A stretch of 50,045 bases of DNA from Tissierellia bacterium (GTDB lineage Bacteria > Bacillota > Clostridia > Tissierellales > Peptoniphilaceae): assembly GCA_012728755.1 (NCBI GenBank), contig JAAYEL010000031.1:1-50045 (forward strand), given 5' to 3'. The notes below the pieces were generated by a model. The model saw only the letters and a list, made by a program, of their open reading frames with translations, did not search any database and was not told the DNA's origin. Positions 6,361 through 13,606 of this stretch are shown here, in pieces (within the stretch, counting starts at the first letter, position 1; every line of letters begins with the position of its first letter). Position numbers and translations under genes: made by a program.

Positions 6361-8421
6361 ATGAAAAGATACGAAACGGACAGAATAAGAAACTTGGCCT
6401 TTGTAGGGCATAGTGGAAGTGGAAAGACATCATTGACGGAAGCTATGCTATTTAAGACAGGCGCTATTAAGAGACTTGGAAGAGTTGAAGATGGAAACAC
6501 AGTATCAGATTTCGATAAGGAAGAAATCAACAGGGGTGTTTCTGTAGGTTTAAGTGTGGTGCCAGTTGAATGGCAAGACTCAAAGATCAACTTGATTGAT
6601 TCTCCAGGTTATTTTGACTTCGAAGGTGAAGTTAGGGGTGCTCTAAGAGCAGCTGAAGCAGCATTATTAGTTATGGATACATCTTCAGGAATTGAAGTTG
6701 GTGCTGAAAAATATTGGAAATACTGCGAAAAGATTGATTTACCAAGAATTATATTCGCTAATAAAATAGATAAAGAAAATGCTAATTTTGTAAAATTAGT
6801 TGCAGATTTACACGTTGAGTTTGGTAAGAAGGTTACTCCACTTACATTAACTCTTGGTGAAGGTCCTGAATTTAAGGGAATTATTGATATTATAAATAAA
6901 AAAGCTTACGAATATAATGGGTTTGATAGAACTGAAGTAGAGATTCCAGAAATTAGACAACTTGAAGTTGAAGAAGTTTACAGCCAATTAGAAGAAGCTG
7001 TAGCACTTACTAATGATGATTTAATGGAAAAATATTTCAACGGAGAAACATTTACAGAAGATGAATTTATGATGGGTATCACAGCTGGTATGCTTAATGG
7101 AACTATAGTACCATTAATCGCTGGTTCTGCTACTTTAGGATTTGGTGTTGATGAACTTATGGATATCATAGTTAAGTACATGCCAGCTCCAAATGATGAA
7201 AGAGCGAATGTTGGATTTAGAGTTGAAGAAGGTGAAGCTCGTAAAGTAGATGTTAATGAACCGCTATCAGCAGTTGTATTTAAGACTATAGTAGATCCAT
7301 TCGTTGGAAAGATTTCTATATTTAAGGTAGTTTCTGGTAAAGTTACTAAAGATACAGAAATATATAACTCAAGTAAAGAAATTACTGAAAAAGCAGCGGG
7401 GTTATTTTACCTAAGAGGAAAGACACAAATCGAAGCTCAAGAAGTTGTTGCTGGAGATATTGGTGCATTTTCTAAATTAGAACAAACACAAACGGGAGAT
7501 ACTATCTCTACTAAGGCTAACCCTATTAAGTATAAGAGAATTAAATATCCACAAGCAGCTCTTAAATTTGCTATATCACCTCAAACTAAAAATGATGAGG
7601 ATAAGATAGGTCATGCTCTTCAAAGATTGCAAGAAGAAGACCCAACATTTACTAGTGAAAGAAATCCAGAAACAAGACAATTAACTATTTCTGGTATAGG
7701 TAATGTTCAATTACAAGTGGTACTTGATAAATTGGTAAATAGCTTTGGTGTTAAGACTGATATCATTCCACTAAGAATTCCTTATAGAGAAACTATTAAA
7801 GGTAGATCTGATGTTCAAGGAAGACATAAAAAACAATCTGGTGGGGCTGGACAATTTGGTGATGTATTTATAAGATTTGAGCCTATCGAAGATGGTTTTG
7901 AATTTGCTGAAGAAGTATTTGGTGGAGCTGTTCCTAAAAACTATTTCCCAGCAGTTGAAAAAGGATTACAAGAATCAATGGATAAAGGAGTATTAGCTGG
8001 CTATCCAGTAGTAGGTATCAAAGCGACACTTTACGATGGATCGTATCACCCAGTTGACTCAAACGAAATGGCATTTAAGATAGCCGCTTCCCTAGCATTT
8101 AAGAAAGGTGTTGAGCAAGCACAACCAATCTTGCTTGAACCAGTTATGAAACTTGTTACTACTATTCCTGAAGATTACATGGGTGATGTTATGGGAGATA
8201 TTAACAAGAAGAGAGGTCGTATATTAGGTATGGAACCTCAAGAAGATGGTACACAACAAATCATAGCAGAAGCTCCATATTCAGAATTATTTGAATATGC
8301 TATAGATCTTAGATCTATGACTCAAGGTAGAGGAGAGTTTAGCATGGAATTTGTTAGATATGAAGAAGTTCCTTCTATGTATGCAGATAAGATTATCGAA
8401 GCAGCAAAGAAAGAAGACTAG
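6361..8421 (+). CDS. Elongation factor G-like GTPase (EF-G2 type)
   Basis: 686 residues with the five-domain EF-G architecture. G1 GHSGSGKT is at 16-23, switch I RGVSV at 58-62 (RGITI in canonical EF-G), G3 DSPGYFDF at 80-87 (DTPGHVDF in canonical EF-G) and G4 NKID at 134-137. Domain IV contains the conserved QGRHKKQSGGAGQFGDV and GSYHPVDSNEMAF. Tyr84 replaces the catalytic His of translocating EF-G, a feature of the EF-G-like paralogue of Clostridia and their relatives. Its job in ribosome function is not settled, so it should not be read as the main fusA. It is monocistronic with its own promoter and terminator. Confidence 0.93.
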   Translation: MKRYETDRIRNLAFVGHSGSGKTSLTEAMLFKTGAIKRLGRVEDGNTVSDFDKEEINRGVSVGLSVVPVEWQDSKINLIDSPGYFDFEGEVRGALRAAEAALLVMDTSSGIEVGAEKYWKYCEKIDLPRIIFANKIDKENANFVKLVADLHVEFGKKVTPLTLTLGEGPEFKGIIDIINKKAYEYNGFDRTEVEIPEIRQLEVEEVYSQLEEAVALTNDDLMEKYFNGETFTEDEFMMGITAGMLNGTIVPLIAGSATLGFGVDELMDIIVKYMPAPNDERANVGFRVEEGEARKVDVNEPLSAVVFKTIVDPFVGKISIFKVVSGKVTKDTEIYNSSKEITEKAAGLFYLRGKTQIEAQEVVAGDIGAFSKLEQTQTGDTISTKANPIKYKRIKYPQAALKFAISPQTKNDEDKIGHALQRLQEEDPTFTSERNPETRQLTISGIGNVQLQVVLDKLVNSFGVKTDIIPLRIPYRETIKGRSDVQGRHKKQSGGAGQFGDVFIRFEPIEDGFEFAEEVFGGAVPKNYFPAVEKGLQESMDKGVLAGYPVVGIKATLYDGSYHPVDSNEMAFKIAASLAFKKGVEQAQPILLEPVMKLVTTIPEDYMGDVMGDINKKRGRILGMEPQEDGTQQIIAEAPYSELFEYAIDLRSMTQGRGEFSMEFVRYEEVPSMYADKIIEAAKKED

Positions 8422-8442
8422 TATCAATTAAATAAAGAGTAT

Positions 8443-8478
8443 AAAGATAGTGTGACAACAGGAGCACTATCTTTTTCT
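8443..8478 (+). terminator. Terminator of the EF-G-like gene
   Basis: AAAGATAGTG and CACTATCTTT form a 10-bp stem, followed by TTC and T-rich sequence. It lies just before the ribosome binding site (TTGGAGG) of the next gene. Confidence 0.85.
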
Positions 8479-8497
8479 TATTGAATTTGGAGGATTT

Positions 8498-8911
8498 ATG
8501 GATAATAAAAGAGTAGAAGAGATAAGACAAAATTTTAAGAAGCATCCATTTCTTAGCTTGATTGGAGCAGATTTAGTTGATGTAGAAGATGGTAACGTAA
8601 CTTTAGAGTTGACTAAGAAAAAAGAACTAACACAAATGTTTGGATATATTCATGGTGGAGTATTGGCTAGTATATGTGACTCAGCTTGCTGTAATGCCGC
8701 TGCCACTACTTTAAGCAGTGGTTGGCATGTAGTAACTGTCGACTTAAATATTAGTTATTTTAGACCAGCTAACTCAAAGGGAATCAAAGCTTATGCCAAA
8801 GTTCTTAAAACTGGCAAGAACTTAGTATTTTGTGAAGCAGAGATATTTGACATAGAAGACAATAAACTCTTATGTAAAGGAATAGTTACTGTTAAGCCAG
8901 TTGAAATTTAG
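8498..8911 (+). CDS. PaaI-family hotdog thioesterase
   Basis: 137 residues, a typical length for a single hotdog domain. The PaaI/DUF4442-type signature GYIHGGVLASICDSACCNAA marks the active-site helix, and WHVVTVDLNISYFRPA forms the central strands. Such enzymes hydrolyse acyl-CoA or aryl-CoA thioesters in the cytoplasm, and substrate cannot be predicted from sequence. GGAGGATTT precedes the ATG. It is the last plus-strand gene before the hairpin array at 8940. Confidence 0.9.
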   Translation: MDNKRVEEIRQNFKKHPFLSLIGADLVDVEDGNVTLELTKKKELTQMFGYIHGGVLASICDSACCNAAATTLSSGWHVVTVDLNISYFRPANSKGIKAYAKVLKTGKNLVFCEAEIFDIEDNKLLCKGIVTVKPVEI

Positions 8912-8938
8912 GGATATGATACAATATTATCGGATTTT

Positions 8939-9191
8939 CTACATCAGATTTTGAGTTTTCAATTCTTGATGTAGGTGTGCGGACAACACATACATCAGGA
9001 TTAGAGATTTGGATTTTCTGATGTAGGTTTTTCAAAAAAAAATACATCAGATTTCTTTGTTTATTAAATTTGATGTATGGATTATGCTTGGATTTGCAAA
9101 AAAACTACATCAGATTTTGAATTTTTAAATCCTGATGTAGTTAGTTCAGACTACCATACATCAGAAAAGCAAAAACGTGATTTCTGATGTA
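8939..9191. repeat. Tandem array of five TACATCAG/CTGATGTA hairpin repeats
   Basis: Five imperfect inverted repeats of 34-35 bp lie at 8940-8973, 8991-9025, 9043-9077, 9106-9139 and 9157-9191. Each has TACATCAG at the left end and CTGATGTA (twice TTGATGTA) at the right. Interiors differ but are AT-rich and partly self-complementary. Gaps are 17, 17, 28 and 17 bases, so the period is about 51-63. The array fills the space between two convergent genes, and its last base abuts the SseB-like stop codon. On the minus strand units 3 and 4 are followed by runs of T, so they could terminate the minus operon. A sixth copy lies at 49456-49490. Confidence 0.9.
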
Positions 9192-9932
9192 TTAAAATAG
9201 CTTAAATTTCTTCTTGTAAATAAGTGTATGAGTTTTAATGGCATCTTTTTCTTCCAAGTCATTATATCTTTTTACAGTGACCTTAGTTTCTGGATTAGAA
9301 AAAGCTTTTGCAATTGATTTTATACTAGAAAGATGATTTTCTTGTTTACTATCAATTATGATATCTAAATCATATGTGTCATCAAACCAAATCTTTGAGA
9401 TATCTTCATGTCCTAAAGCATATTGTTTGATTGATTCAACAATATGCGATGAATTCATCGAGGAAGAATCATCAATTTCTCTCTCATACAGTTCTTTCAT
9501 ATAATCTTTTGTTATTAGTACATGGTCAAGATATGGATTTAGGATAAATCCAGCTATCTGATCTGTATTTTTGATTAAATCATAATATTCCATAAATCCT
9601 ATTTCTAGGAAATTTCTCTTTTTGTCATCATAGGATTTCCAAGTTTTTAATTTTTCTAAATCACTAAAAACTACAGTATAGGTAAGGTTTGTATCGTCAT
9701 CATGGATGGCTCCAAAAGTGATGTTTGAACTAGGTGCTAGTCCTGATTCACTGGAGTATTCAAAATCGTCTGATTCAAAAGGGCAAAGGAAAATTGAGTT
9801 TTTGACCATTTCACAGAAAATCTCATCCATAGTGGCATCAAACTTTTTATCATCGCCTAAAGATAAGATTCTAGTAGCTAAAAGTTCGTTGAGTTTATTG
9901 TTTGTACTTGGATCTTTTGGACTAATATTCAT
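9192..9932 (-). CDS. SseB-family protein
   Basis: 246 residues, ATG preceded by AGGAGGAAAC. The central part matches the SseB N-terminal domain pattern (YTVVFSDLEKLKTW, GFMEYYDLI, QIAGFILNPYLDHVLITKDY). The C-terminal 80 residues contain a second alpha/beta portion. The domain is common in Firmicutes and its molecular function is unknown; the name comes from a serine-sensitivity phenotype in E. coli. It is the last gene of a five-gene minus-strand run, nine bases from the ABC permease stop. Confidence 0.82.
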   Translation of the reverse strand: MNISPKDPSTNNKLNELLATRILSLGDDKKFDATMDEIFCEMVKNSIFLCPFESDDFEYSSESGLAPSSNITFGAIHDDDTNLTYTVVFSDLEKLKTWKSYDDKKRNFLEIGFMEYYDLIKNTDQIAGFILNPYLDHVLITKDYMKELYEREIDDSSSMNSSHIVESIKQYALGHEDISKIWFDDTYDLDIIIDSKQENHLSSIKSIAKAFSNPETKVTVKRYNDLEEKDAIKTHTLIYKKKFKLF

Positions 9933-9940
9933 GTTTCCTC

Positions 9941-10729
9941 CTATAACCTTAAATCTTTTCTATCATATACGATAAGTCCTATGATAAGTGAGATTAATGA
10001 GATTAGCATTCCGACGCCAATTAAGGCAAGCTCAATTGAACCATCATTTATGATTGTAGCAGCTTCTGTATATGCGAAAGGCGTTAGCCATCTTGCAGGT
10101 TCAAGTATATCTGTAATGTTTATTGCTATATTAAGAAAATATAGTATTAATGCTATACCTAAGCCTAGTCCAAAGGAGTTTGTACCTGAAAAAGCTGAGA
10201 CCATGATGCAAATACTCGCTATTTGTATATTCATAATAAATGCTGTTAGATGAAGTAATGATAACTTCTCAAAATCTACAGATTCTCCGATTACTTTAAA
10301 TGATAGTATCCCTACTAAAAATAGTATGATATGTAGTAACAGTATTTGTGCAAAAATGGCTAATACTTTTTCTAAGTATACTTTTTTACGTGATATGGGA
10401 TGAGAGTATAAAAACTCCGCTGTCTCATTTCCTTCTTCTTTGGAAAGTACTTGTATGGCAATTAATGCCGCAAATAAGGAAGTTCCTATTAGTAGTATAT
10501 TACCTGCTTCTATAGCATAAAATCCAATGGATGTTGAAAAGTCTAGCTTATCTAGGCTAAATGCTTTAGTAAAAGCCCCCATATTTGAAAATGAATCGCT
10601 TAGGTTTTTCATATCCGTTTGCATTTGAGGATACATCACCATCATTAGTAAGATAAAGGCTGAAAGTATGATAGCCCATATCATGAAACTCTTTTTAGAT
10701 ATCCTAAGTTCATGGCTAAATATTGGCAT
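9941..10729 (-). CDS. ABC-2 type transporter permease
   Basis: 262 residues, six predicted membrane segments. The pattern EFLYSHPISRKKVYLEKVLA between the second and third helices is typical of ABC-2 permeases of the NosY/bacitracin-type exporters. Its start overlaps the end of the ATPase gene by 14 bases, so they are translationally coupled partners. The substrate is unknown. Possible roles are export of a lipid, peptide or antimicrobial. Confidence 0.9.
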   Translation of the reverse strand: MPIFSHELRISKKSFMIWAIILSAFILLMMVMYPQMQTDMKNLSDSFSNMGAFTKAFSLDKLDFSTSIGFYAIEAGNILLIGTSLFAALIAIQVLSKEEGNETAEFLYSHPISRKKVYLEKVLAIFAQILLLHIILFLVGILSFKVIGESVDFEKLSLLHLTAFIMNIQIASICIMVSAFSGTNSFGLGLGIALILYFLNIAINITDILEPARWLTPFAYTEAATIINDGSIELALIGVGMLISLISLIIGLIVYDRKDLRL

Positions 10730-11606
10730 TTTTTTCCTCCTTTGAGTAGTAGTGTAGAAACACTTCTTCTAGATCCGGTTCAGTGATATTTAGGTCTTCG
10801 ATTTTTAGCTTTGATAAAGTAGCTATTAAAGCATTAATATCTCCAGTATATAGAAAAGAAACATTGTTATCACCAGTTACGAGATCTTTTACTCCATCAC
10901 TAAAGTTGATGTGGTCAATACCAGAAATCTTAATTCGTTTTGGCATTGAGTCTTTAAGCTCTTGTATATCTGCAGTAGAGATTATTTGTCCTTTACGAAT
11001 AATCGCTGCTTTATTGCATTTATGTTGAACTTCATCAAGAACATGAGAAGAAAGAAATACAGTGCTACCTTCAAGTACAAGTTCATCTATGATATTCCAA
11101 AATTCCTTTTGCATAAGTGGGTCTAATCCGCTTGTTGGTTCATCTAAGATAAGTAGTTTTGGCTTGTGAAATACAGCTAGGACAATATTGAGCTTTTTCT
11201 TGTTTCCTAGCGACAATTCTCTTATCTTTTTGTTCTCATCAATCTCTAATCTTTCGACTAGTAGTCGGATATAATTTCTATCTACATTTTTTCTTAGTTT
11301 AGAAGAAAGTTCTATAGTTTGTTTGACTGTAAGGTCTTTGTAAAAATTACTCTGCGATTGCATATAGCCAATATTTGCTAGTATATCTAGATGATTATCA
11401 TCTATATCATGGCCTAATACTTTTGCAGATCCTGATGTCTTTTTAATAAAACCTAGAAGAAGACGAATAGTAGTTGATTTACCAGCGCCATTTGGCCCTA
11501 TAAATCCAAATATATCGCCCTTATTAACTTCCAGGTTTACATTTTTAATGCCAAGATGTTTTCCATAGTACTTGGTCAAGTCACTAATTTGAATAACTGC
11601 ATCCAT
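10716..11606 (-). CDS. ABC transporter ATP-binding protein
   Basis: 296 residues. Walker A GPNGAGKST is at 37-45, the signature is LSLGNKKKL (a variant of LSGGQ), Walker B is LLILDEPTSGLDP and the switch His is in SSHVLDEV. The C-terminal 80 residues are the accessory region seen in NatA/BcrA-like export ATPases. The start codon lies two bases after the glutaredoxin-like stop, with its ribosome binding site (GAGGTAAC) inside the end of that gene. It partners the permease at 9941-10729. Confidence 0.95.
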   Translation of the reverse strand: MDAVIQISDLTKYYGKHLGIKNVNLEVNKGDIFGFIGPNGAGKSTTIRLLLGFIKKTSGSAKVLGHDIDDNHLDILANIGYMQSQSNFYKDLTVKQTIELSSKLRKNVDRNYIRLLVERLEIDENKKIRELSLGNKKKLNIVLAVFHKPKLLILDEPTSGLDPLMQKEFWNIIDELVLEGSTVFLSSHVLDEVQHKCNKAAIIRKGQIISTADIQELKDSMPKRIKISGIDHINFSDGVKDLVTGDNNVSFLYTGDINALIATLSKLKIEDLNITEPDLEEVFLHYYSKEEKNANI

Positions 11607-11608
11607 AG

Positions 11609-11854
11609 TTACCTCAAATCAAAAGATATAGAACCATCTGGCATTAGAAAACAAGGAATGCCAATTAAACCTAATTCCTTAATCTCTTTGAACTCTTCTC
11701 TAGTATCTCGTAATTTTAGAAATTCTCTCATATTATTAGTGTTTTGTGTTATATCTACATATTTGTGTTCAATCTTAAGCTTATCAAGTATCTTTGTAGC
11801 TCGAACACAATCTGGACAAATTTGAGTGCCGTAATAAATCATAATACCTTCCAT
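11609..11854 (-). CDS. Glutaredoxin-like protein
   Basis: 81 residues from the ATG at 11854, which has CGGAGG before it; the longer frame is not supported. Thioredoxin fold with CPDC at residues 13-16 and the cis-proline loop GIPCF near residue 65. It would carry out thiol-disulfide exchange in the cytoplasm. The extra Cys directly after the cis-Pro is unusual. It is tightly spaced in the operon, one base after the AI-2E gene and two before the ATPase. Confidence 0.88.
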   Translation of the reverse strand: MEGIMIYYGTQICPDCVRATKILDKLKIEHKYVDITQNTNNMREFLKLRDTREEFKEIKELGLIGIPCFLMPDGSISFDLR

Positions 11855-11855
11855 A

Positions 11856-12359
11856 TTAAACCTCCGTATCGTTGTTAGTTGTATCGTCATTAATAGTAGT
11901 AGTAGATCTTCCACTTAGTAATGACCAAATTATTTTTATTGGAACTACTAAAAACCCTCCTATGATGGCTCCTACAGGACCAAATGCTATGGTAGATATA
12001 CCTGTTACTGTAAAAGTCAGTAATGGAGATACTCCTACACTTTTTCCTATTATTAGTGGTTCTCCAACAAATCTTATCACTACGAGTATAACATATAAAA
12101 CAGCTAGATACGCACCGGTTTGTACCATTCCTGTGGCTGCTTTAATGATAGCCCAAGGAAGAAGTATCATCCCTGAACCTAGTACTGGTATGATGTCAAA
12201 TACCGATATTAAGAAAGCTTTAAGCCCCCAATAGTTTATGCCAATTAAATAAAGCCCTATGCATAGGACTAGGAAATTGATTAGCATTATGGTTAATAAG
12301 CCCTTAATATATTTTTTTATTCCTTGAAATGTCTGTCTTAATAATTCTTTTATATCCAT
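11856..12359 (-). CDS. Half-length AI-2E family permease
   Basis: 167 residues, matching only the C-terminal half of the AI-2E fold: helices with FDIIPVLGSGMILLPWA, then IRFVGEPLIIGKSVGVSPLL and AFGPVGAIIGGFLVVPI. The full-length relative in this window has 399 residues. The ATG has AAGGATG upstream. It heads the minus operon and is divergent from ctsR. It could be a true short subfamily or a truncated gene; the intact operon spacing argues against decay. The C-terminal tail is rich in Thr, Asn and Asp. Confidence 0.82.
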   Translation of the reverse strand: MDIKELLRQTFQGIKKYIKGLLTIMLINFLVLCIGLYLIGINYWGLKAFLISVFDIIPVLGSGMILLPWAIIKAATGMVQTGAYLAVLYVILVVIRFVGEPLIIGKSVGVSPLLTFTVTGISTIAFGPVGAIIGGFLVVPIKIIWSLLSGRSTTTINDDTTNNDTEV

Positions 12360-12416
12360 TTATTCACATCCTTCAGGGATTTTATACCCGATGAGGTTGA
12401 GTTTATTCAGATGTAC

Positions 12417-12445
12417 TTTACAAAGATGGTCAGAAATGGTAAAAT
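12417..12445 (+). promoter_or_regulatory. ctsR promoter with overlapping CtsR box
   Basis: TTTACA (12417-12422), 17-bp spacer, TAAAAT (12440-12445). The CtsR operator GGTCAGAAATGGTAAAA (12428-12444) agrees with the RGTCAAANANRGTCAAA consensus at 15 of 17 positions and covers the spacer and -10. Bound CtsR would block polymerase. Confidence 0.82.
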
Positions 12446-12483
12446 TAATGTACTCTGAAAGGAGTATTTTTTATAATTGTAAA

Positions 12484-12500
12484 AGTCAAAGATGGACAAA
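12484..12500 (+). promoter_or_regulatory. Second CtsR box
   Basis: AGTCAAAGATGGACAAA agrees with the CtsR heptad repeat consensus at 16 of 17 positions. It ends 10 bases before the ctsR ATG, overlapping the approach to the ribosome binding site, and follows a TATAAT at 12472-12477 that could be a second -10. Confidence 0.85.
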
Positions 12501-12510
12501 GAGGTGGATT

Positions 12511-12972
12511 ATGGGACTGACATCACAAATAGAAAAATTTTTACTAGATATGCTAGATTTGGACAAAAGAGGTTTTATCGAAATCGGGAGAAATGACCTT
12601 GCTGAAAGATTTAGCTGTGCTCCATCTCAAATCAATTATGTGCTTTCTACAAGATTTAGTCCATACAAGGGATATTATGTAGAGAGTAGACGAGGTGGAA
12701 GAGGGTATATTAAGATTTACAAGATAGATATGACAGAAGATGAGTTGGTTAATGGCGTGCTAACAAATACGATTAAAGATGATATCACGCTAGATAAGGC
12801 AACACAAGTACTAGAAACATTGATAAGTGAAGATGTACTTAGTAAAAGAGAAGCTTTATTTATCTATCATGCCATTGATGATAATGGCTTGAGATTAGTA
12901 GATGTATCAAAGAGAAATGAAGTTAGAGCACAGATGTTTAAAAATGTACTTTTAGCTTTATTGAGAGATTAA
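12511..12972 (+). CDS. ctsR: CtsR, transcriptional repressor of stress genes
   Basis: 153 residues from the ATG at 12511 (GAGGTGGATT upstream), the usual CtsR length. The frame is open further upstream, but that part covers the operators. The N-terminal winged helix contains DLAERFSCAPSQINYVLSTRF and the basic wing ESRRGGRGYIKI, whose glycines contact DNA and sense heat. The C-terminal helical domain mediates dimerisation. Two CtsR boxes just upstream show autoregulation. First gene of ctsR-mcsA-clpC. Confidence 0.97.
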   Translation: MGLTSQIEKFLLDMLDLDKRGFIEIGRNDLAERFSCAPSQINYVLSTRFSPYKGYYVESRRGGRGYIKIYKIDMTEDELVNGVLTNTIKDDITLDKATQVLETLISEDVLSKREALFIYHAIDDNGLRLVDVSKRNEVRAQMFKNVLLALLRD

Positions 12973-12982
12973 GGGGGGACCT

Positions 12983-13606
12983 ATGAAATGTTTTAACTGT
13001 GGCGATGAAGCTAATATGAAGGTCTTAGTTGTGATTAATGGCAAAGCACAAAAAGTTGATATTTGCCAAAAATGCTATAAAGAACAAATGGATGAGATGG
13101 TTGAACAAATGAGACAAAATGGCCAAGATTCAGAACAATTACAGAAATTCATGTTTAATTTATTTAAAGATAACAAAGAAGAATTTGAAAAATTACTAGG
13201 CGATGCATTTAATATGCCAGACCTAAATATAGATGATTTAGAGATTGAAGAGGTTACTTCTAATTTATTTAAGGGAAGCGAAGAGACTATAAACTTTAAG
13301 GACTTTCTAGAAAAAAATAGAGATATGGAGTATATCAACGATATGGATGATGAAGGTCCAAATATGGGCTGGAAGGAAATAAAATCTGATAGAGAAAATG
13401 AAGATAGAAGAAGAACTAGGATTCAAGCAGGGGCTAGATCCGAGATAACATTTATGAAAAATACTGTCGCTAGAAAAAGAAAACAATTAGATGATTATGT
13501 TAGAGCTGAAGATTATCTACAAGCGGCATCTATAAGAGATCAGATTAGAGATATGAATAAAGAGATTATGATATTGAAAGAAGTGGAGAAAGCAAATGAG
13601 AGATAA
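12983..13606 (+). CDS. mcsA: McsA-like zinc-finger and UVR-motif protein
   Basis: 207 residues. N-terminal CFNCG and CQKCY make one zinc site; a second CxxC pair, found in B. subtilis McsA, is not evident. Residues about 165-200 are a UVR motif (DDYVRAEDYLQAASIRDQIR), which binds Clp ATPases. GGGGGA precedes the ATG. McsA normally activates the arginine kinase McsB, but no mcsB follows: this gene overlaps clpC by 11 bases. It may act here as a ClpC adaptor or as a regulator of CtsR on its own. Confidence 0.93.
   Translation: MKCFNCGDEANMKVLVVINGKAQKVDICQKCYKEQMDEMVEQMRQNGQDSEQLQKFMFNLFKDNKEEFEKLLGDAFNMPDLNIDDLEIEEVTSNLFKGSEETINFKDFLEKNRDMEYINDMDDEGPNMGWKEIKSDRENEDRRRTRIQAGARSEITFMKNTVARKRKQLDDYVRAEDYLQAASIRDQIRDMNKEIMILKEVEKANER

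Noticed and set aside
8939-9191. CRISPR array
   Set aside because: Only the ends of the units are conserved, unit interiors differ, gaps are unequal and short, and no cas gene is present.
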